Part shown: positions 53,030-64,000 of the stretch, piece by piece
Numbering within the stretch: the stretch's first letter is position 1
How the letters are laid out: each line of letters starts with the position of its first letter
DNA from: Aphis gossypii
Taxonomy: Eukaryota > Arthropoda > Insecta > Hemiptera > Aphididae
NCBI RefSeq assembly: GCF_020184175.1
Contig: NC_065533.1
Span: 14,220,695 to 14,284,694, forward strand
DNA: 64,000 nucleotides
Reading direction: 5' to 3'
Position numbers and translations under genes: made by a program
The notes under the pieces: generated by a model
Database searches by the model: none
What the model was told of the DNA's origin: nothing
Seen by the model: the letters and a program-made list of their open reading frames with translations, nothing else

Positions 53030-54880
53030 GTATTTTTTTTCGCTTTTTGCCGCCTTTACGAGTTGATGACCACTTTCTATTTTCAAAAACTGACAAAATT
53101 CATGACACGACAAAGAGTAGTTGAAATTTGTCATCATTTCTGCTTTAATAACTTAGGTTCCTCTCATCAGTCCATAAGTGTTTCATTACCTACCGAAAAA
53201 ATACGTTCCACAAATGCATTTGTTGGCGGAACAGTAAAAATATATTCTATTATTTTCAATAAACTAAGAGCATCTATTTTTATTAAAATTTTAGACCATT
53301 TTTGGGATAATGACAAATTTTTATTTTCGGAATCAACTGTAGGTAAAATATCGTTTAAAATAACTATTTTTGAAAACAACTGGTCGCCATTTATTTCAAT
53401 TTCTTGGCTTTTACAAAAAGTAAACACATTATTTATATCAATTGAATTTTCTAAGTAACATCGTGACTTGATGGACTGTAATATTATACCATTTTTCAAG
53501 ATAAGTAGTGTATAATTCTTGAATATATAATCAATGCGTCTTTTTCAAATTTCAATTTCTCAGACTGTTTAAGATAAATTAAGTCCTGATTAGTTTTAAG
53601 ACCAAAATTTTTTTTTCATACCGTGATTTAAATTCATTTAATAAATTTTTAAAAATATAATGAATTTCACTTATCTCAATAAAATTACTTTCAACAGTTT
53701 TTATTTTAATGTAAAATAAATACATAATGTTATGAACAAAGTAAATATAGGTATAACTCTGGTAAACTCGGATTTTGATCACCTCGAAGTTCGTTTTCTT
53801 GGTCAGATATAAAAGACCAAATAACATTGTTAACATTTTCTTCTCCTTGACTAAGAAAATACGATTTTAAAACGGGCCATGATTGTAAAAATGTATCTAT
53901 AGCTTGGTACAATGAAAGAAATCTAGTTTTTACGTGACGAAGAATCGACACAAATTCTGTATCCATAAAATCAAGAGTTTTTAACGAGGTTTTTAAGTTC
54001 ATGTATTATTTTAGCACTTAATGAAAATTCAGAATGAATTTTTAAAATTAAATTTTCAACATCATAAGTCAACTTTTGTAAACCAAATTTTGTTGTATAA
54101 AGCAAAATATACATATGACAATGCCCCGGTATTAAATGTGGTAAATTTTACTGATTTCTTAAATAAATAAAAACCGATTTATTTTTACCATAGTTAATTG
54201 AACAATTATCGGCTCCATACGAAACAAGTTTATCTAAATTTATATTATATTTTTCCATTCTATTAAACAGCTACCAATAGATAGAGATGTCTCGTCTGCA
54301 TTTTCATAGAAATCCAAAATACGTGTACGCATGTACCAATATTTTTATCGAAGAATCTAATAGCAACAGGAAAAAACTTTTTATTCCCTGTATTCGATGC
54401 ATTAGTCGCGATAGAAAAATATGTGTCTTTTAGATGTTTTAAAACTAATTCTATTGAATATGGACCTAATACATTTTCTATTAAAGCAGTAATTTTAGTA
54501 CGACCACATTACCACAATGAATTTTGGAAGCTAAAGTTGAATCAGAAAAATAATTCTTTAATAGTTTATTACCGCAGTCTTGAAACAAGTAACTATGATG
54601 ATGTTTTATACCATTATGAGTTAATTTTAATTCAGTGCGAGCAATATTTTCTGTTTCTGTACTATTTTTAAAAAATAATTATTCATTATTTTATTTTGTT
54701 TAACAATAGATAATCCTTTTTTATGTTTTTGGATATTTTGATGTTTTTTTTAAAGCAAGAAATCCTTCATATTTAATTGTAAACGTAACCCGACATAAAG
54801 AACAATATGCTTTAGACTCTCTACTTTTTTGTAACCATGACGAATATGTATCTTCTTTTAATCATTTATCTAAAAATACG
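53030..54880 (-). pseudogene. hAT transposase pseudogene (BED finger to dimerisation domain)
   Basis: Read right to left, the pieces come in the family's order. A BED finger (YSSWLQKSRESKAYCSLCR, about 54855-54770) is followed by core fragments such as YGADNCSINYGKNKS (about 54220) and TRFLSLYQAIDTFLQSWPVL (about 53900). The C-terminal dimerisation block FVERIFSVGNETLMD ends near 53165. Stops and frameshifts separate the pieces, so it is inactive. It resembles the ZBED/SCAND3-type domesticable hAT group, not the plus-strand hAT at 57.8 kb. Confidence 0.7.
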
Positions 54881-54894
54881 AATCTAGGACGTTT

Positions 54895-54911
54895 CCCCCC
54901 CCCCCCCCCCC
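54895..54911. repeat. 17-base C homopolymer
   Basis: An uninterrupted run of 17 C on the plus strand, followed by GACCCCCG, in strongly AT-rich surroundings. It sits at the border between the hAT and MULE relics. Confidence 0.95.
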
Positions 54912-54931
54912 GACCCCCGTGCCTATAAATA

Positions 54932-57424
54932 TCACTTTATTCTGGTAAGATAGCTCACGGAAATTAAAAAGTTTAAAATATCATTTGAAAAACTTTCGCA
55001 TAATTTTTTTAACCTATCGTCTTTACCTAAATTACTACGAAAAGCTCCTGATCTATAATTTAAAATTTTTATTGAAGCACTTGAGTGGCTCATTTGTAGA
55101 GCTTCAATAAAAAGCCAAATATTTGGATGATTAATTCGCATTAGAGTTGCAAATTTATTATTCCACCCTTCCGAAATATTGTTTGTTCTACCTATACCAC
55201 TATACCAGCTTTAGTTAACTCAAACACGTTCCACATGGAAGGTGAAAATAATGGAGGTGTTCTAGTAAATATGTACTTTAATTCTACATTTTCTTTATTC
55301 CTATAGCGACCGTTAACATAAGTTGTATCAAAGTACGTAAGAATTTGATCAGCATCTTGGTTATAAAATTTTTCATATAACATTTCCATACCTAAAACAC
55401 AACCACAATCTACATCTACCTATTTATGAAAAAAAAAAATAGTTATTAATCATAATGTAGGTACATACCTTTTTTGACTTAATTGACTGGTAAAAATGCA
55501 AGACCAGTTATCATTGCGATATCTCGTTGGAATTGTTTGTCTTCCTTATATTTTTTGACTAGCCCATACTCTTGGATTTTACGCCATACTGATTGACACA
55601 GGTGAAAATAGCAACAGTGAATTTTTACTTTCGGTAGTACTTTCTCAATCGCAATAACGACAGCTTTCTCAAAATCTATTGTTATTTGTACCTGTTTAAG
55701 TTTGTCATATTTATGTTATTGTCATTATGTATTATCATTTTCATGTGCGTATAACGATGTGGTCCGCAGTTGCAGCTTTGTTAGTGGAACGTTATCATGT
55801 TTCCGTTTTCGACCGGCCAGCTGCGTGATTGTATCACTTGTTTTCCAAGATTCGTTATAATTCAAAGTTACTTTATATTAAGTCATGCTTTCAGTATCAC
55901 AAAGTTCTTAGATTTTCCAGTTTTCATTGTTCTAGTGTGGTGACACTGAAAGCCTATTCGTATAGTTTTCATCGTATTTTGTTTGTCCGTTATTCGTTAA
56001 TGTCACTTTTCTCTTAGCCGTCAAGGCGCTCGTAATTCTCAGTGTTCGTACAATTCATGTGCAAGTTTTTTATGTCAATTGCAGTCGTCCCAAACCACGT
56101 TGTTGTGAATTTGCGTTTTTTTGTTTTTGTCAAGAAATTCGTCTGGTAACTATCGTTCATTGCAATATTAATTGCTTAAATTCATTCTTATTATCCAGTT
56201 TAGGGCGCTCGAAGTTTACCAGCGATTTGTCTTTGTGATTCAACGTGGTGTGGTCAGTGGTGTACCTATTGGGGACAGTAGTGTTCAGTACTTACTCCGT
56301 GCTCCTGTCCTGGCTGCATTAATTGTTACAGTATTGTGAAGTCTTCGTAAACAGTTGTAGGCATACATTCGTACGTACGCAGGATCAACTTGTTTTATTT
56401 GTATTACTGTTGATATACATACAGGCCCTGGTGCGGTAGCGTGGGTGTAAAACCAGGTGTGTGTCCTAACTGTTCTGTGAGTATTGGTCGACCAAATATT
56501 TGTGTTAATATGGCCGACGGGCCTTAATCTAGTCATACCTATTTATTATAATTGTTAAAAAAAACATTTTCTTTATATATATGCCGGAAATTTTGTCAAT
56601 CTTGTTATTAAATTGTAAACCGACCTAACAATTCATTATAATTCTAAAATCATTATACACCAAAAAACATATTATTATTATCATTATTGCAAAATAAAAA
56701 TGCATCAAAATTAATATCTATTATTTTATTGTTTTCTTTTCCTAATATATAATATAATTATATTTACATAGGTAGTGCTTCATGTTATGTTGCCTACCCT
56801 CAGTCGTGAAGGCACTACTTATTTATATAAAAATAAATAAGAGCTGACCGCGGCTACAGTACCACTTCACAATTTGGTTATTTTGCACAAATGACAGAAA
56901 GCATTTTGGTATATGTATTTTTTGTTTTATTTTGAAGAAGAATGTACACCAAAGGAACTGTTTAACTGAGTCCATTTTAACATGAATAATATACATTTGG
57001 TTAAAGCCTGTAGGCGCAGTTGAAAATGTTCCATCCATGTACCAATATTTTGACGTTTTTAATAATTCCAAACTTTCTGGAAATGAAAAAATTATTATTC
57101 TATTTTCATTATTTTGATTGTCATACAATAAAAACGGTTGAGGATTTTCACCTCCTATCGTTACCCATATACCAGTCACTTTCAACTCATTTATTGGTAC
57201 TAAGGGTGGATAAGATGCATTTTAACTCTTCTTAAACTTCGTTTTATGCTGTTTTCGGCTGGCATTAATAACTTTGCTTCGTTGGATAAATTTATTGTAG
57301 CTTTGGAAAATATAATAGAAGGAGGCTCAGAATGATTTTTCGCATTATTATTAGTAAACGTCGTCCTGCTTCTAACATGAATGTTGAAGAAAATGTTAAT
57401 GACCCTATAGAAATTTAAAATCAT
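54932..57424 (-). pseudogene. FLYWCH/MULE-type transposase pseudogene, split by an insert
   Basis: On the minus strand, 57424-57190 gives a pre-catalytic linker (EPPSIIFSKATINLSNEAK, IKRSLRRVKM). 57185-56823 gives the MULE core start WYMDGTFSTAPTGFNQMYII, with the first acid. After about 1.1 kb of unrelated DNA, 55700-55490 gives TIDFEKAVVIAIEKV, IHCCYFHLCQSVWRKIQ and GLAFLPV. 55389-54932 gives YFDTTYVNGRYR, the SPSMWNVFELT segment and NHPNIWLFIEALQMSH. This order is that of MULE transposases common in aphid genomes. Several frame breaks and the insert make it inactive. Confidence 0.75.
55705..56800. other. Foreign-looking DNA splitting the MULE pseudogene
   Basis: Sequence from about 55720 to 56540 is GC- and GT-richer than its surroundings and has no coding frame. 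From 56545 it returns to AT-rich DNA. MULE coding pieces lie directly on both sides. It could be an inserted LINE 5' end, a solo LTR or a MULE intron carrying an insert; ends and target duplications could not be set. Confidence 0.4.
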
Positions 57425-57760
57425 CTCACATTTTCTTCAGTGAGTATTTTAAGTAAATTACATACACATGAAATATTAGTTATTATATTAAAAATGCTAA
57501 CTTCAAATTATTATTGTTTTTTTATTTAATTAGTAAAGTTAAGTTTTTAATGACAGTATAACAGTACATACTATATGAAACTTCAAATATTTATTATAAT
57601 ATGTAACATAATATAATAATTAATAATATTTCATTGGTCCTTTATAATAAATAAATAAATTATGAATTAATGAAAAAAAAAAAATAATTTCATCATAACT
57701 AAATTACAATATTTTTACTTGTGGTCTATGATTAATTCATAACAATACATTTTTTTTTAG
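57425..57760. other. AT-rich spacer
   Basis: Short AT-rich interval between the MULE and hAT remains, ending in a T-rich tract and TTTTTTTTAG, which resembles a splice acceptor for the hAT frame that follows. Confidence 0.4.
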
Positions 57761-59383
57761 TCGGTTGTTGTCTCTCATACTCATACACCGACGTTAAATT
57801 TACATAGACCAACAGTACAAAACACAATAACGAGCTATTTACAGAGACCAGTAGGAACTTCCATACGAACTTTGATTGATTAGCAAGTTTTAAAGATGAT
57901 AGTCAAAGAATATTATCCGTTCAGTATTGTTGAGGACAAAGAGTTTGTTAAACTTTTAAAAATGTTAAACCCCGGATACGACTTACCATCAAGAAAATCA
58001 CTGTCGACTTCATTGCTTTCTATTCTTTACAATGAGACATATGATAAAGTTAAGTCCGATATAGTAGGAAATGGTCATTTTGTTAGTATCACGACTGATA
58101 GTTGGACATCTAAAAAGAACGAGGGTTATATTGCAGCTACAGCACATTTTATAGATAACAACTGTGAGCTTAAGTCATATTTACTTTCTTGTTTTATGTA
58201 CTTAGAATCACATAGGTACCAGTGATAATTTGAAAAGTGAATTGTTAAAAGTCATAAAAGAATGGGGTTTGGAAAATAGAGTCTCAGCTTGCACATTAGA
58301 CAATGCATCAAATATATTAAAGGTAATTGATTTATGCAAATGGAGGCATGTACGTTGTTTTGATCATAGCTTGAACCTGGCTGTACAAAAAGCTATAAAA
58401 GAAATACAGGAGGTTAAAGAGAAAATTTCAGGTATAGTTAGGCATTTCAGAAAAAGTACCACTGCTGTAGGCAAATTAAAATCGATCCAAGAACAACTGG
58501 GCTATTCTCCTCAATTTGTTCTTATCCAAGATGTTGTGACAAGATGGAACTCTACCTTTGAAATGTTAAAACGAGTACTTGACTTGAAGATTCCTCTCTG
58601 CACAGCATTAGCAGAAACTAACTACAATGAATATTTAACAAATAATGATTGGATTATTTTTACTAGAGCCTGTGAATTGTTAAAGCCATTTAAAAAAATA
58701 ACTACCGAAATAAGTTCTGAAAAATCTGTGTCTATTTCAAAGATAGTAATATTAAGTAAATATTTAATTAAATACTGTAACAAAATAAAAACTGAACATA
58801 ATACATGTGTGCAAATTTCAAGTATGATTGGTGTTCTGGTTAGTGAAGTAAATACACGGTTTAAGTCGTTGGAACTAAATCCATTATACGCTGAATCAAC
58901 AATATTGCACCCAAGATTTAAGAATTATGGATTTTTGCATCAGTTTGCATTTAGCGAGGGTAAAAAATCCTTGATCAACAAAGCTGCAACAGTTAATATT
59001 GTAAATAATACACAAGCAACTACTCAAGTCACCACATTACCAAATCAGACTGATGGTGATTCTATATGGAAAGATTTTGACAGTGAAGTGGTTTCAATAG
59101 TTCAATCTTCCGATCCTACAGCAGCATTTAAAGTTGAACTTGATAAATATCTGCATGAATCACTACTGTCTCGAAGAGAAGATCCCCTGGTTTGGTGGAA
59201 GCTAAATCAGCATGTTTACCCAAGACTCTTTAAATTTGTGAAAAAAAGGTTTTGCATCATGGGTACATCGGTACCATGCGAGCGAATTTTTTTCAAAGCT
59301 GGACAGACAATCACAAAAAAAGAAGTAGGCTAACAAGTTTAAAGTTCGAACAAATGATTTTCCTTAATTTTAATTTAGAATAA
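57761..59383 (+). pseudogene. hAT (Ac/ZBED-like) transposase, nearly intact
   Basis: From a splice-acceptor-like TTTTTTTTAG the frame runs through HRPTVQNTITSYLQRPVGTS, a TAG stop at 57881 and YYPFSIVEDKEF. The TTDSWTS block follows, then DNASNI, CFDHSLNLAVQKAIKEI, DVVTRWNSTFEML and the dimerisation motif VPCERIF with SKAGQ-like FKAGQTITKK. A frameshift near 58205-58230 separates the two long frames (57896-58225 and 58230-59333). An extra A in the run before 59325 shifts the last 20 codons, which in the other frame continue to a stop at 59381-59383. The BED finger exon is not seen. Nothing indicates domestication. It is a young but probably dead copy unless the indels are sequencing errors. 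Confidence 0.8.
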
Positions 59384-59516
59384 AATGTTTTGAGCAGAAC
59401 AAATGATTAGAAGCGACACAGTGCTAAATAATTATTAGTACTTTTATTATTTATTTTATATTATTTAAATTATTTATTTATGACAAAATGTATTGACAAA
59501 TTACCTATTTATATAT

Positions 59517-61395
59517 TACTAGCTGGCTCCGTGCACTTCGTTGCCCGTTAAAAATGCCAATTCTATGTAATATGATTCGAATTTTGATTAATTTGTTATT
59601 TAATATTCGGTTTAACGGTGTTCAAAACTTAGACATTTTCATTGACCGTTTTGATTCTCAAAAATCTTGTAAAACCACCACTTTAATATGCGAATTTTGT
59701 AAAATGCTTTCTTATTGCACACTAAATTTGTGGTACGATTTTACGAATGTACCGTGTAAATTGTAAGCATCGATCTATCATTGTTCAGGCTCTACGTTAA
59801 TTAGTCAGTGAGTTACTCAAGTCATAATATTATAGTCATTCTGCTTGCCGTTACCGTGAGACTCTCTTATGATTATGCGAGCAGTATATTATCATGTAGG
59901 CAATCCACACGTGGTTTTTAATAAACTTAACGTGAACCCCTCGAGATGTGTACGTAAGCTTATAATTTCTAACACTTAAGTTTCAAAGTTATATCATTTT
60001 TTTATTTTACTACGGTGGGTAAAATACAATAATGTGCCATCTCGTGGTTTTTATATTGTTGCCTGTTGATAAAACAATAAAACTTGGTATAACTTGTTAT
60101 GTTAGTTTATTGCTGTGAATTTGAAATTTACTGTAAACATTGACTTATTTTGCTAATTCTTATTTTTGTTGTTATGGTTTTAACAAAATATAACAACAGG
60201 TCTATAATTATTATATTCAATCATAATCAATAGTGACCTTAATATAGTTTTTTTTCTTGCTGGACTGCAGTGATAGTTGTTGTTGTTTTTTTTACATACA
60301 GATTCCGAAGTTTTCTGGTGGATTTTCCAAAAATTGTACTACATAAGCACCTTCTCTTGCGACCAATAGGAGCGAATCATCAGTGAAAAATGTTACAAAA
60401 ATGAGGAAAATAAATAATAATAACAAAAAAATTGTTACCATGATTACCGAAAATAAAATAGTAATAATAATAATAATAATAATAGTAATAGTAGTCATCG
60501 GTATTTTTTATTTTTCATTGTATTTTTATTAATTTTCCGTGCAATTTTGTTAACTTTTTCTTACATAAGAACCTTCTCCTGGAAATTACGACCCAAACAA
60601 AATAAGAATGTGCGAAATCGATCCAGCCGTTCTCAATTGATGAAATGTTATATTGTTATAATGTTATTTTTATATATATAAAGATAGAAGATAGATAGAT
60701 TATTGTGAACTAAAAAAAAATTCACTCTACAAATTTCAAATTTCCAAACTACAATAACTATAGAAACCATAGATTATATTGATTGTACATCGAGCTGATG
60801 TTTAGATGTCTACGTCTACCATAGAGTAAATAAAGACAATGGTATCGAGTTTAAATCCCAGACATCAACGAATAGATTTTGCACTTTTTCTACTTATTCG
60901 GTTGACTTTTTAAAAATTTTCTTTCGTAAAAACTTTCTCCAGACAATAACAAATACAACTAAAAAATAATTAGCGAAATCGGTTCAGCTGTTCTCAATTG
61001 ATGAATTTTTATATATTTTTGTCTCCATTTTTATAAATATAGATTTTTAATTTCTTTTTTTACTGTGACAACGATTTAAGTTTGTATGTCTATTTGCATG
61101 CATTTTTAAAAACATTATAAATAAATGATTTATTTTATTTAAATGGTTGCCATTGACTACCAAAAATAATTTAGTTGACTATTTGCTGGATAGATGACGC
61201 TTCTGTAATTTCATCACCACCTCGTCATATTTCTCTAACCCGATAACTTTCTCAAATTTTTCGTCCGTAAGAATCTTCTCCTGGCAATTACGACCCAAAC
61301 AAAAAAAGAATGAGCGAAATCGGTCCAGGCATTGTTGAGTTATGCGCGTACATACAAAAAAGGGGGTTCTATTTTATATAGTAGTATAGATTATA
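59517..61395. mobile_element. Cluster of RTE/Helitron-like element tails
   Basis: Opens with ACTAGCTGGCTCCGTGCAC TTCGTTGCCCG-like sequence, a start often seen in insect repeats. It then holds three related tail segments. Each has a TTCTCC-(T/A)G-(G/A)-AATTACGACC-type piece, then GCGAAATCG-TCCAG-C-TT and TTGA-TTATG or TTGATGAA, and then an AT-rich end (about 60560-60690, 60925-61045, 61255-61395). The last ends TATATAGTAGTATAGATT. No coding frame is left. The family assignment is by resemblance only. Confidence 0.5.
60464..60497. repeat. AAT/AGT microsatellite
   Basis: A run of about eight AAT units followed by AGT variants within the repeat cluster. Confidence 0.8.
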
Positions 61396-62614
61396 CAATA
61401 ATGTTTTTGACATACCTATTACTATTTTAGACCAAATTAAGTGAGTTGACAAATTATATTTTTATACTAAATTTTTGACACATTATATCTATTATACTAA
61501 GTTTTTTTTACATATATTATTTACTATATTAGACCAAATTACATGTATTGACACACTAGCTTTAATTTTACTATTTATTTTTTTTATGTAACAGTTATTG
61601 TATTTTTAAATGTTTAAACTTCAAATTTTTACGAACTGTGTCAATAATTTGCAAGTAATTTTGTAGTTGAAAATGTATTTTGCTAATTTGATCTCATAAA
61701 TAGCTGTTATTTGAATATTATTATAAATTATAATAGTTTTTAGTGTTTTTACTTACTTTTCAATGCTTCATTAAATTTGACGAACCCGAGTTAGTTAGTA
61801 CTGAACTGCTGAGTGCTGACCGAAACCATTACACTAGCATTATAACAGCACTCAAATACTCAATTGTGTAATCTTGATATTAAATAATTAAATAATAGTT
61901 TATAAATGGCACCACGTATTTATATAGAAGTTAATTGAATAATTCCACGCTAAAGATATTTGTGGAAACGCTCCGTGTATATATATAAATATATTTTAAG
62001 TGATTGATATTTTGAAATAATGATATTATTATTAACTATAATAAAATGCATTTTATTCACGTTATATTTAGCAGCTGTTTGATGCACAATCTATGGTATA
62101 GTATGGCCTATGACCCTAAATGACAAAATTATTGTTTTTACTATTTAAAAATTTAAATTGACGCCTGACGGTAGTCAGTAACTCTGTTTTGAACTACCTA
62201 GCTTTGGTTGGTCAAACTGAGTCACTGAGTTACCAAATCTTGAATCACTGATTCGACTTGGATCAGTTCATTTGAAAGAGTCGACTCATTAAGTCGAGTA
62301 GTTCATGAACTACTCATGCCTAGTTCAGTCTGTTTGATGCAACAAACGTGTTCACTTGTACTGTTTTTGTACAATTATTATTAAAGTATTAATCTCCTAA
62401 AAGTATATTATTATAATTATTAATATTACTATACTGTATCTATTGCACTTAAAAAACAATTCGATCGTGTTTTTATAATTTCTATTAGGTATTTAAGAAA
62501 AACATCTTAAATCAGGTAAGTGTTTATAAATTCAAAATACCTATAAATGATTTAATTTATAAGTAGGTACAATCCATTTTAATTGTAATTATAGCTGTAT
62601 AGCTATACATAGAA
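61396..62614. other. AT-rich intergenic, no gene seen
   Basis: Contains repeated GACTCA/GAGTCA-type words around 62215-62330 and nothing else that could be assigned. Confidence 0.4.
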
Positions 62615-62935
62615 ATGAACTTTCTTCTGGAAATATTTTGTATGGCTGAGGTTGATAGTGAACATGAAGAACCAACCCATAAGTACAGAAGGTATTGGGT
62701 TCATGCTATTCATAGTAGTAGAAAAAAAGACATGGGATTTCAAGTATTTTATAATAATCTAAAAAGATATCCTGAGAAGTTTTTCGGCTATTATCGTACA
62801 TACATTTTCTCACTTGAAAAAATACCAAAAAGATCTTAGGTCCGATCAAATTTAACAAAGGAAATCTCGCACCTTTGAAATCCTATAAGTCCGGAAGAAA
62901 GGTTGACAATGACTAAGGTAAAATTTGAAAAAATT
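62615..62935 (+). pseudogene. PIF/Harbinger transposase N-terminal fragment
   Basis: The frame from 62615 gives YRRYWVHAIHSSRKKDMGF and NNLKRYPEKFFGYYR, the conserved start of insect Harbinger (DDE_4) transposases. A frameshift follows, and the next residues of the family pattern (KYQKDLRSDQI, KSRTFEIL) are found in another frame up to about 62930 with stops. The catalytic domain is absent. Confidence 0.6.
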
Positions 62936-62974
62936 TAATTATCATAAAATGGTCTCTGTATAGTTTATATGGTT

Positions 62975-63575
62975 AGTCAAGACTAAAGTAAAATTTCCTG
63001 TGGTACTATTTGTTGATGGCCACAAAAGCCATTTAAGTCTGGAGACTGAAATTGCCAGATTTTTGTGTTCAAAATCAGATTGTCATATATATACTGATAT
63101 GTTAGAAAATGTTAATGAGACTGAAAGTACAGTAGATGACAATGTATAAAGCAAAACTGTATATAAGACTGGTAGTATAATATTGGAAACTGTTAATGAG
63201 ACTGAAAATAATATGAACAAAACTGTATTATGTGATATAGAAATATAATAGGTTATAACGTTAAAGAGACTGATAATATAAGTGAGTGAGTTATAGCAAT
63301 TAATATAGTTGACAAGTGTCTAAATAAAACCAGCAAAAAAGCAACAAGTTTAAATAAAACTAATTTAAGTTCTGCAACAATTGAAGAATCATGGAGCAAA
63401 CATTTGTTTTGGCCAAAACCTGACACAAAAAATAAACCAAAGAGAAATCAAGTAAAGTTACCATTTTCGGTTCCAGCAAATAAGTGGAGGGAATATCATG
63501 CCAATAAAAAACAGAAAAAACTTAGAAAAGAAAAACTTACACTAAAACGAGGAAATAAAAGTTTATTTCTTTGAC
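62975..63575 (+). pseudogene. pogo-like DDE transposase fragment
   Basis: A frame beginning near 62980 gives VKFPVVLFVDGHKSHLSLE, the second-acid region of pogo/Tigger-type DDE_1 transposases. It is followed by a decayed segment with NVNETES and VNETENN repeats and stops. It resumes as IEESWSKHLFWPKP and a Lys/Arg-rich part (ANKKQKKLRKEKLTLKRG) before a stop near 63574. The first and last catalytic acids are not present in recognisable form. It follows the Harbinger piece directly. Confidence 0.55.
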
Positions 63576-63589
63576 TCAACCGGTTCATT

Positions 63590-63899
63590 TAATGGAATTT
63601 CATTTGAAACAATAACAGATGCTGAAAAAGACGATCAAATTAATGCTTCGGATTTAGTAGAGTTGTATTGGAGACGTATAGAGTACTTTAATATAATTAA
63701 CACTATTATCAATAACTTAAAATTCAGATTTTCCGAAGAAAGTCTTGAAATGTCTAGTTCAATTGATTGTTATATGGAAATGGACTATGGAAAGAGTCAA
63801 TACTTCACTAATCATTACAAAGTGTGTTATATCACAATACAAAAGATTTTTGTATGTAATTATGATATATTATTTAATTTTTATTTAAAGTTATTATGA
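63590..63899 (+). pseudogene. Possible hAT-like (DUF4371-type) fragment
   Basis: The frame through 63663-63899 reads LYWRRIEYFNIINTIINNLK then FRFSEESLEMSS, which resembles the linker of ZMYM-type hAT proteins before the dimerisation domain (Y-F-x-x-I-D-x-I-I-x-x-L-x-x-RF). The rest, to the window end, is AT-rich. The resemblance is short and the assignment uncertain. Confidence 0.35.
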
Positions 63900-64000
63900 A
63901 TATCAACTTGAATTTATTGAAAGTGGAGATAATTATTCTTAAGAATTACTTATTTTCTTATTATAATCATAATATTGATACTACTAAAGATATTTGTAAG

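Noticed and set aside
53015..53458. 147-aa plus-strand frame
   Set aside because: Shadow of the hAT dimerisation region that reads correctly on the minus strand.
56285..56536. 83-aa minus-strand frame in the segment splitting the MULE
   Set aside because: No recognisable domain and biased composition; treated as non-coding insert.

Overview
The window looks like nuclear DNA of an insect, most probably an aphid. It is very AT-rich, with frequent TAGGTACCTA-type motifs. Its genes have clear GT-AG introns and GC-richer promoter islands, and it holds many decayed hAT, MULE, Harbinger, pogo and RTE/Helitron-like fragments. The species assignment is inference. I saw no tRNA, rRNA, CRISPR array or prokaryotic operon.

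Left part (1-23,944): after a hAT relic on the minus strand (1-676) and a GC-rich promoter-like island (about 2,480-2,960) lies the most striking object. It is a DNA element bounded by a perfect 15-bp terminal inverted repeat, with TTAA outside each end (left 3,567; right 14,475 and again 23,517). It carries two genes. One is a multi-exon fusion of a Mutator/Kolobok-like DDE transposase with a YqaJ-type exonuclease; every exon joins in phase, giving about 895 aa. The other is a membrane glycoprotein that resembles the glycoproteins of chuviruses (Jingchuvirales). No retroviral gag, pol or LTR accompanies the glycoprotein. A 9.0-kb stretch, from an intron of the transposase gene to about 410 bp past the right end, is tandemly duplicated with 16 bp of microhomology at the junction. 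The second transposase copy therefore lacks its first exons. Each glycoprotein copy has reading-frame breaks at places where the other does not.

Middle (27,900-51,830): two apparently functional host genes. A six-exon short-chain dehydrogenase gene of the HSDL1 / 17-beta-HSD12 group runs on the plus strand (28,197-41,971), with an 8.6-kb first intron holding a pogo-like MITE. An inhibitor-of-apoptosis gene runs on the minus strand (51,830-46,829). Its six coding exons join in phase to 537 aa: a very acidic N-terminus, two BIR domains and two consecutive RING fingers, which is an unusual layout. Its promoter is the GC-rich block just above 51,830.

Right part (52,150-64,000): a transposon graveyard. 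In order it holds a hAT pseudogene (minus), a 17-base C tract, a FLYWCH/MULE-type pseudogene (minus) split by foreign-looking DNA, and a nearly intact hAT transposase (plus). These are followed by a run of three RTE/Helitron-like tails, then Harbinger, pogo and hAT-like fragments to the end.
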